Below, piece after piece: positions 58,852 through 64,000 of a stretch of 64,000 nucleotides of DNA (positions are counted from its first letter, which is position 1; each line of letters opens with the position of its first letter). Both the position numbers and the translations under genes were made by a program. The stretch covers positions 567,209,237 through 567,273,236 of the forward strand of contig NC_133666.1 of NCBI RefSeq assembly GCF_037893015.1. The letters are read 5' to 3'. The notes beneath the pieces are model-generated. The model had not been told where the DNA came from. It worked only from the letters and a program-made list of their open reading frames with translations, and ran no database searches. Source of the DNA: Macrotis lagotis. Its lineage: Eukaryota; Chordata; Mammalia; Peramelemorphia; Peramelidae.

Positions 58852-59200
58852 GACCTATATATGTAGTATAATACTCATAGCAGCTCTTTTTGTGGTGGCA
58901 AAGGGGGTGCTCATCAATTGGGAAATAGCTGAATAAATTGGGCACAATAATGTACCACAATATTAAACTGTTCAGAGAACCAGTGATAAAATATGCCACT
59001 CACTTTACAGAAATGTGGAAAAAGATAAAGAATGAGCTAAATATTTTTGGATATGACCAATGGAGAAATTTATTTTGCTTAACTGTGAGCATTTGTTATA
59101 ATAATTTTTCCTTTCTTTTCTTACCCTTCCTTTTTTCTCCCAATGGAATGTGAGGGAGAGAAAATAAATATTGAAAATTGAATAAAATTAATTTTTTAAA
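58852..59200 (+). mobile_element. 5'-truncated L1 LINE 3' end, plus strand
   Basis: 'actcatagcagctctttttgtggtggcaaagg', 'tcatcaattgggaaatagctgaataaattggg', 'cctttcttttcttacccttcc' and the A-rich end 'aaaataaatattgaaaattgaataaaatt'. It is an older or different L1 subfamily from the one at 53045-53850. Confidence 0.75.
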
Positions 59201-60089
59201 AAATCCATATCCCTCCCCCATCCTCCTTCCCCTATAGTTTGAAGATAAAAAACCCTAAAGATTAGAGATGTAGTTACCTGTCCAAGGTCACTTAGGTACC
59301 AAGAACTACAATCTGAACTCAGGTCCCATGACTTCAAATGAAGAATTCTATCCTCTGCTTCTTTTGGTGAACTTTATTTTTCTGAAACTCAAATAACTCT
59401 TTATTTGAATGTCAGAACCCTTTGGGGGCCATATTAACAAATTCTGAGGGATTTGAGGAGATAATAGTCATTACATAAAGGCAAATCTCTGGGGACAAGA
59501 GACTTGTATGCTAAAGCAGCAACTTAATAAACAGCATCCTGAATTACTATTACTCACATTGATGCCTAATGCTAACAGGTAGTTGCTTAATAGACACTAG
59601 GGAGAATTACCTCATCAAATAATTAACTGTTTATCTTGTCAGGAATTCTAGAACAGACCAAACCCTTTCTTTCTAGAAGAACTTGACATTTCCAAAATAA
59701 CAGCATTTGCAGAAAAATTCCTAAAAGAATCTTTCCCCCAAACTGTTTGACCTAGAAAAATGCAACTTCACAATAACACTGCTAATAATAGATATTTACA
59801 AATGAGTGGTATGTAAAAGTGCAGACTCGGGCCCTTTCAGGATAATCTATGGTGCTGACAGCAGCTAAATCCATTGGATTATTTCTGAATATTGTATACC
59901 TCTGCACGACTTTTATATAGGTAATTCATTCTTCTCAGTCCTTAAAACATTAATTCCCTTAACAAGCATTTGGCCAATCTCTAGTTTGGTGCTTTAAAAT
60001 AAATGTTAATACAGCCTTCAAGTTCTGGAATTTTAAAGATGTATAACTCTAGGAACATGAGAATTGAAAAATATAGTTTGTACCATTAA
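59201..60089. other. MIR fragment then repeat-poor sequence
   Basis: 59250-59360 is MIR-like ('tagttacctgtccaaggtcacttagg'). 59390-60070 has no recognised repeat and may be single-copy conserved non-coding sequence. It includes two CpGs in 'cagactcgggccc' and 'ctgcacgac'. Confidence 0.4.
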
Positions 60090-60143
60090 TTTTTTTTGCA
60101 AGGCAATGGGGTTAAGTAACTTGCCCAAGGTCACACAGCTAGT
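60090..60143 (-). mobile_element. Truncated CORE-SINE 3' piece
   Basis: Only the 3' tail part is present, antisense: 'ttttttgcaaggcaatggggttaagtaacttgcccaaggtcacacagctag', then unrelated sequence. Confidence 0.85.
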
Positions 60144-60535
60144 ACCCATTAAATTCATTGGGAGCTTTAGAGGAACAGGGAAATATCAGAGTTGTGATCA
60201 GATATTGAAAACTCTATATGTTGATTATTTGTGACACACCATATTCCACAAATCATAATTGCACCTTATTGTGGAGATTTGAGCTCTATACCATAACTGT
60301 TCCTTATTTCCTAAATTTGTGAAAAAGTTATAAATTATTAAATAAGTAACATCCTTCCTATGCCTCAGAAGGAAATTATTGAAGTTTTAGGGAACAATAT
60401 GAATGGAAATATAAAACTACTCCTTAGCATTTATACTGAAAATACATAATGAGCCTAGATCAGCATGTATCAAAAACATTCAAAATACCTTTGGATTCAA
60501 ACAGAAATATGGTATACTGTGAGATAATTTTCTCT
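60144..60535. other. Intron, nothing recognised
   Basis: AT-rich sequence with no feature I can support. Confidence 0.4.
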
Positions 60536-60539
60536 TTGC

Positions 60540-61075
60540 TTCAGACTTCTTCATCCTCCCAGCCTCTATCAACTCTGCTACCACAGTGATTTTCCTAAAG
60601 ATCTATCCAGGTCTGCCTATGCCACCTCACCCTCCACAAGATAAATTCAAATGGTTCCCTATTACTTCCAGAATCAAATATAAAGTTCTCTGATCTTTAA
60701 AGCCTGTCACAAATTAGCCCTTATCTACTGCTCCAATCTTCTACAATATACTTTCAGTCTCTGTGCCTTTTTACTATCTGATTCCCATACCCATATAGTT
60801 CTCTCTCCTCACTGCTACCTCCTGGCTTGCGTGGCTTCTTTCAAGATTCAGCTTAAGTTTTCTCTCTTCTTATGGAGGCCCTTCCTAGTCCCCTTCCTGC
60901 AATAGTATCCATTTATTCTGCTTTTAAATCTTATAAACATAGTTTTTTTCATGCATCCTTCATTAGATCATGAATTCCTTGAGACTAGGACCCACTTTTT
61001 ACCTTCATATTCCTAGCACTTAATACAGTACATCACATGGTAAGAAAGTTAATAAATGTTTGTTAACCTACTCAA
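60540..61075 (+). mobile_element. L2 LINE 3' end, plus strand
   Basis: 'accacagtgattttcctaaagatctatcc', 'gttctctgatctttaaagcctgtcacaaattagccc', 'gcttctttcaagattcagcttaagtt', 'atgaattccttgagactagg' and the terminal 'gttaataaatgtttgttaacc' give the full L2 3' end order. Confidence 0.87.
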
Positions 61076-61745
61076 AATATAGAACTCTTGCCAATCCCCC
61101 ACCCCCTAAAATCAATTAGGTTCAAGTTATGTTGCTTGTTTTGTGTCCAAACAGTCATATATATTCCTGGTTTTCTAAATGTGGGATCTAACAGCAAAAT
61201 AGTCAGAAATAGACAAGCAACCCAAATGTGAATGGCATTTGTTTTATACATAAATCTTGGGGCACTCTGTGCTCTTCGAACATAAAATGAGAAGGTCCAT
61301 TTTAGAAATTATTCTCTCTCAATTGTCATAGTTTCCATTGGGGATTATAAATTTCTCCTTTGGAGTTAGGCCATAATTTTGCTATATACAATGAGGAAGT
61401 GTTTATTAATATTAGATTTCAGTGTTTTATCTAGATCTACTATTAGCTCCCTACAAACAGACACTGGATTTTTATCAGTTTTTTTCCAAGTAAATATATG
61501 ATACAATTGCAATTAAACTTAAGTATTAAGTGACTACTACATGCCAGGCACTATGCTAATGTAGGCACATGATTGCTTATATTTTTATACCATCCTAGAT
61601 ACTCCCAATCAATAAGTGCAAATACAGCAACATTATCCAACATCATTAAGGGAATATGGTATTCTATATAAGTGACCTTTCCATACAACTGAAATTTACC
61701 CCTTTAGAAGTCAAAACTTTGTTTTAACTACTTTTGGTGGAAATA
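61076..61745. other. Intron, mostly unrecognised
   Basis: A short 'gactactacatgccaggcactatgctaatg' repeat fragment occurs at about 61530. Otherwise nothing supported. Confidence 0.4.
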
Positions 61746-61749
61746 TTTT

Positions 61750-62125
61750 TAAGATACATTCTACAGAATCCTGCTTTCCCCTCCAAGTGACCTTATCTGA
61801 CTTGCTGTTCCTCACAAAGTATCTCCTGACTGTGCATTTTTACTGGCTGTTCTGCATACCTAGAATATTCTCCCCCATCACCTTGGATACCTAGTTCCCT
61901 GGTTTGTTTCAAGATACATCTCAAATTCCACCTTCTACTGGAGATTTTTTTTTTTTGGGGGGCCTCTTTCAGTCCTGATAGTACCTTTCTCCTTTAATAT
62001 ACATATGTATACAGTATATATGTGAATACACATACACACATTTCTCAAGCCTTCATATGGAATCTAATTATTTATATTTACTATATCCAATTCAGCCAAG
62101 CTTGGTTATTTTGTATCTCCCAAGA
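61750..62125 (+). mobile_element. L2 LINE 3' fragment, plus strand
   Basis: 'agaatcctgctttcccctccaagtgacc', 'tgcatacctagaatattctcccccatc' and 'ggtttgtttcaagatacatctcaaattccacc' are L2-like. The end of the same copy resumes after the CT tract ('gaaaatgagctccttgagggcagaaactg', 62372-62402). Confidence 0.65.
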
Positions 62126-62362
62126 TCTTTCTTTCTCTCTCTCCTGTCTCTCTCCTTGTTTCTCTTTCTCTATAACTCTCTTTGTCTCTGCTTTTTATTT
62201 CTCTCTCTCTCTCACTCTCTCTCTCTCTCTCTCTCTCTCTTTATTCCTCTCTTTCTGTCTTTTTCTGTTTCTGTCTCTCTTTGTTTCTTTCTGTTTCTCT
62301 GTCTCTCTGTGTGTCTGATTCTCTGTCTCTCTCTTTTTCTTCCTCCCTTCTTCTTTTCAGTC
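62126..62362. repeat. Polypyrimidine (CT)n-rich tract, about 235 bp
   Basis: Almost pure C/T on the plus strand, with pure CT runs at 62212-62240. The overlapping Ser/Leu-rich open frames are artefacts. It is inserted within the L2 3' end. Confidence 0.95.
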
Positions 62363-62424
62363 AACACCATTAGAAAATGAGCTCCTTGAGGGCAGAAACT
62401 GTTATTGCTTTTCTTTCACTCCAT

Positions 62425-62570
62425 TCCAATAAACATTTATAAAGCCCCCATCATATGCCAGGCACTATGCTAATTTTGCTGATACATTAAAGAAAAAAGA
62501 CAGTCCCTGCCCTCAAAGAATTGGCAATCTAATAGGAGATGGGGGAAGAGACTAAATTCAGTGAGTCAGA
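62425..62570 (+). repeat. Interspersed marsupial repeat fragment
   Basis: 'ccaataaacatttataaagcccccatcatatgccaggcactatgc ... gacagtccctgccctcaaagaattggcaatctaatagg', same family as 6500-6840. Confidence 0.7.
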
Positions 62571-63724
62571 AAAGCAGGGCAGGAGGATAATACTCAGACT
62601 GGAGATATCTTGCTTCCTGAAGCAGAAACTGGGAAGAGCAGTAGATGTAGATTGTAGTGCTTATTCTTATAATGTTTGTTGACAAATGGATGACTATAGT
62701 AAAAGTGTGCAACTGTTCTTGGATAGCTCAGGATTATAATAATCATGATGAGATAAGGTCATGATACCTTCTGTGCCTACTTAGATCTATTGGACTGTCA
62801 AAGGCAGCAAGACACTAAATGGCAATTGAATACTCAGTTTTTTGAATGAATTGTGATGCTTGCTTTTCAATTCAATTCAACAATTACATTTATTATATGT
62901 GTATCATGTGGAAAGGACTGTGAAGCTATAAATCAAGCAAGCCCTTTGGTACAATAACTTCTAATGGTGTTTTTTGCTTGTTTGTTTGCTTTATCCTAAT
63001 TCCTTTTCAGAATGGGAGCTAGTCTTCCTCTTTGCTATGTGACAGTAGGCTTGACCTCAGTCCCTCACAGTTCTCCTCTTTTTTCAGATTTTTATTTCTG
63101 AGTTACTGTGGCCTGAGGAGCCACATAACCAAGTTTGAATGCATTGAGTTTAATATAAGTGTAACTAGGTGTGTAAGGGTCTTCCTCATGAATAAATGCA
63201 TAAAAATTAGTGCACTGACTTTGTGATTTCTGTTCTGGTTGTTTAGAAGTTTAATTTAGTTGTTAAAAGCCCTGATGCTCTATTCTGAATAGCTAAGCTG
63301 CTGGGTAAAGTATCATCTGAATTGAGTGAAGCATCATTACTTTTATTTCACATGAATCAGCCCCAACCGATGTGGCAAAGATATTAATGATGGAAATCTG
63401 GCATATGGGCACTAGGATCACTGCTCATTTTTTGCAATGTGTGAAATTGCTTGTAATTATTTAAGGAAATAGGGTTGATGAATCACAGCATTAGTTAGGA
63501 TTTTCTGAGGCTTCTTGCAAAAGTCCTGTGAAACGTGGGAAATAATGTGAAAGGATTATATCTTAAGCTATTGTAAGCTAGGTGTTGTTGGGCCAAGTGC
63601 AGTCTCCAATTTCAGTAAGAGAAGTGGTATCTGATGACAAGGAATTACAGACTGCTTAAATGGAAAAGAGTTAGAATATTGCCATTTAAATGGAGATTTC
63701 AACTTTTTTCTCTGGATGTTCTTT

Positions 63725-63726
<2 letters not shown>
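62571..63726. other. Repeat-poor intronic sequence
   Basis: Apart from 62870-62950, which weakly resembles the preceding repeat family, no interspersed repeat is recognised. 63230-63620 looks like single-copy sequence. No exon of SYBU was seen. Confidence 0.4.

Positions 63727-63758
<32 letters not shown>
63727..63758. repeat. (CA)n microsatellite
   Basis: A pure CA run of about 16 units. Confidence 0.97.
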
Positions 63759-63760
<2 letters not shown>

Positions 63761-64000
63761 CCTAAGCAAAACTACTTACTTTTCAACAATTTTCTTCCAT
63801 ATTTCCTAAATACTTATTTCTTAATGTATGTGCCTACTTCCACCTCTCCGTATAACCAAGCCAGTAGATATCTGATATAGTACATGTATTTGTTAAACTG
63901 TATTGAGTTTTCAGGGTCTTTGGGGATAAGACACTCCAGGATAGTAAGTAGTTGCTCAGGGAAGTCTAACAATCTTAGGCCAATGCAGTATTATTTATTT
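63759..64000. other. Intron to window end, nothing recognised
   Basis: No repeat or open frame of note. Confidence 0.4.

Noticed and set aside
62022..62380. Three overlapping Ser/Leu-rich open frames
   Set aside because: They are translations of the CT-rich tract.
63759..63785. Minus-strand GTAAGT donor near 63780 as a SYBU exon end
   Set aside because: The supposed exon would run straight into a CA microsatellite, and no syntabulin-like coding sequence precedes it.

Overview
This window is vertebrate nuclear DNA, very probably from a marsupial and more likely an Australian one. It is AT-rich, CpG-poor and dominated by interspersed repeats. The repeats include tRNA-derived SINEs of the type that begins GGGGCAGCTAGGTGG and ends CTTGCAAAAAA, longer SINEs of the MAR1 type, L1 3' ends typical of marsupials, and old L2, CR1/L3 and MIR copies. 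I recall the CTTGCAAAAAA-tailed SINE from Australian marsupials such as dasyurids and not as the main SINE of the American opossum. The species assignment is inference; no sequence search was run.

I can support one protein-coding gene. It lies on the minus strand and is SYBU (syntabulin, also called GOLSYN), the adaptor that links KIF5B kinesin to syntaxin-1 cargo and mitochondria for axonal transport. Its last four coding exons are at 27187-27295, 14503-14703, 12506-12655 and 7898-9011, in transcription order from high to low coordinate. Every splice junction has a GT donor and an AG acceptor. The codon phases join exactly to give 524 residues ending at a TAA stop. About 140 N-terminal residues of a roughly 660-residue protein are missing and presumably lie beyond position 64000. 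The 3' UTR runs below 7898, with a candidate poly(A) signal near 7561-7570.

Layout: 1-674 is the 5' end of a minus-strand L1. 1250-4680 is an old minus-strand L1 ORF2 with two SINEs in it. 4680-7230 holds a SINE, TA microsatellites and two direct copies of a 120-bp segment. 7230-9011 is the 3' UTR and last exon. 9012-27186 contains three introns interrupted by the small exons and filled with L1, L2, CR1/L3, MIR and SINE copies. 27296-64000 appears to be one large intron, or 5' regulatory territory, at least 36.7 kb long. It is mostly repeats, with a few repeat-poor islands at 27370-27770, 55780-57130, 59390-60070 and 63000-63720.

The most interesting non-genic signals are three. One is a near-perfect 63-bp palindrome split by a SINE insertion (52122-52369). 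The second is a repeat-free island carrying two candidate RFX X-box motifs (56845-56914), next to a diverged tandem duplication (57140-57400). The third is a cluster of CpGs just upstream of the 109-nt SYBU exon. I saw no RNA gene, CRISPR array or novel multi-gene system. Repeat boundaries are by eye and good to roughly 10-50 bases.
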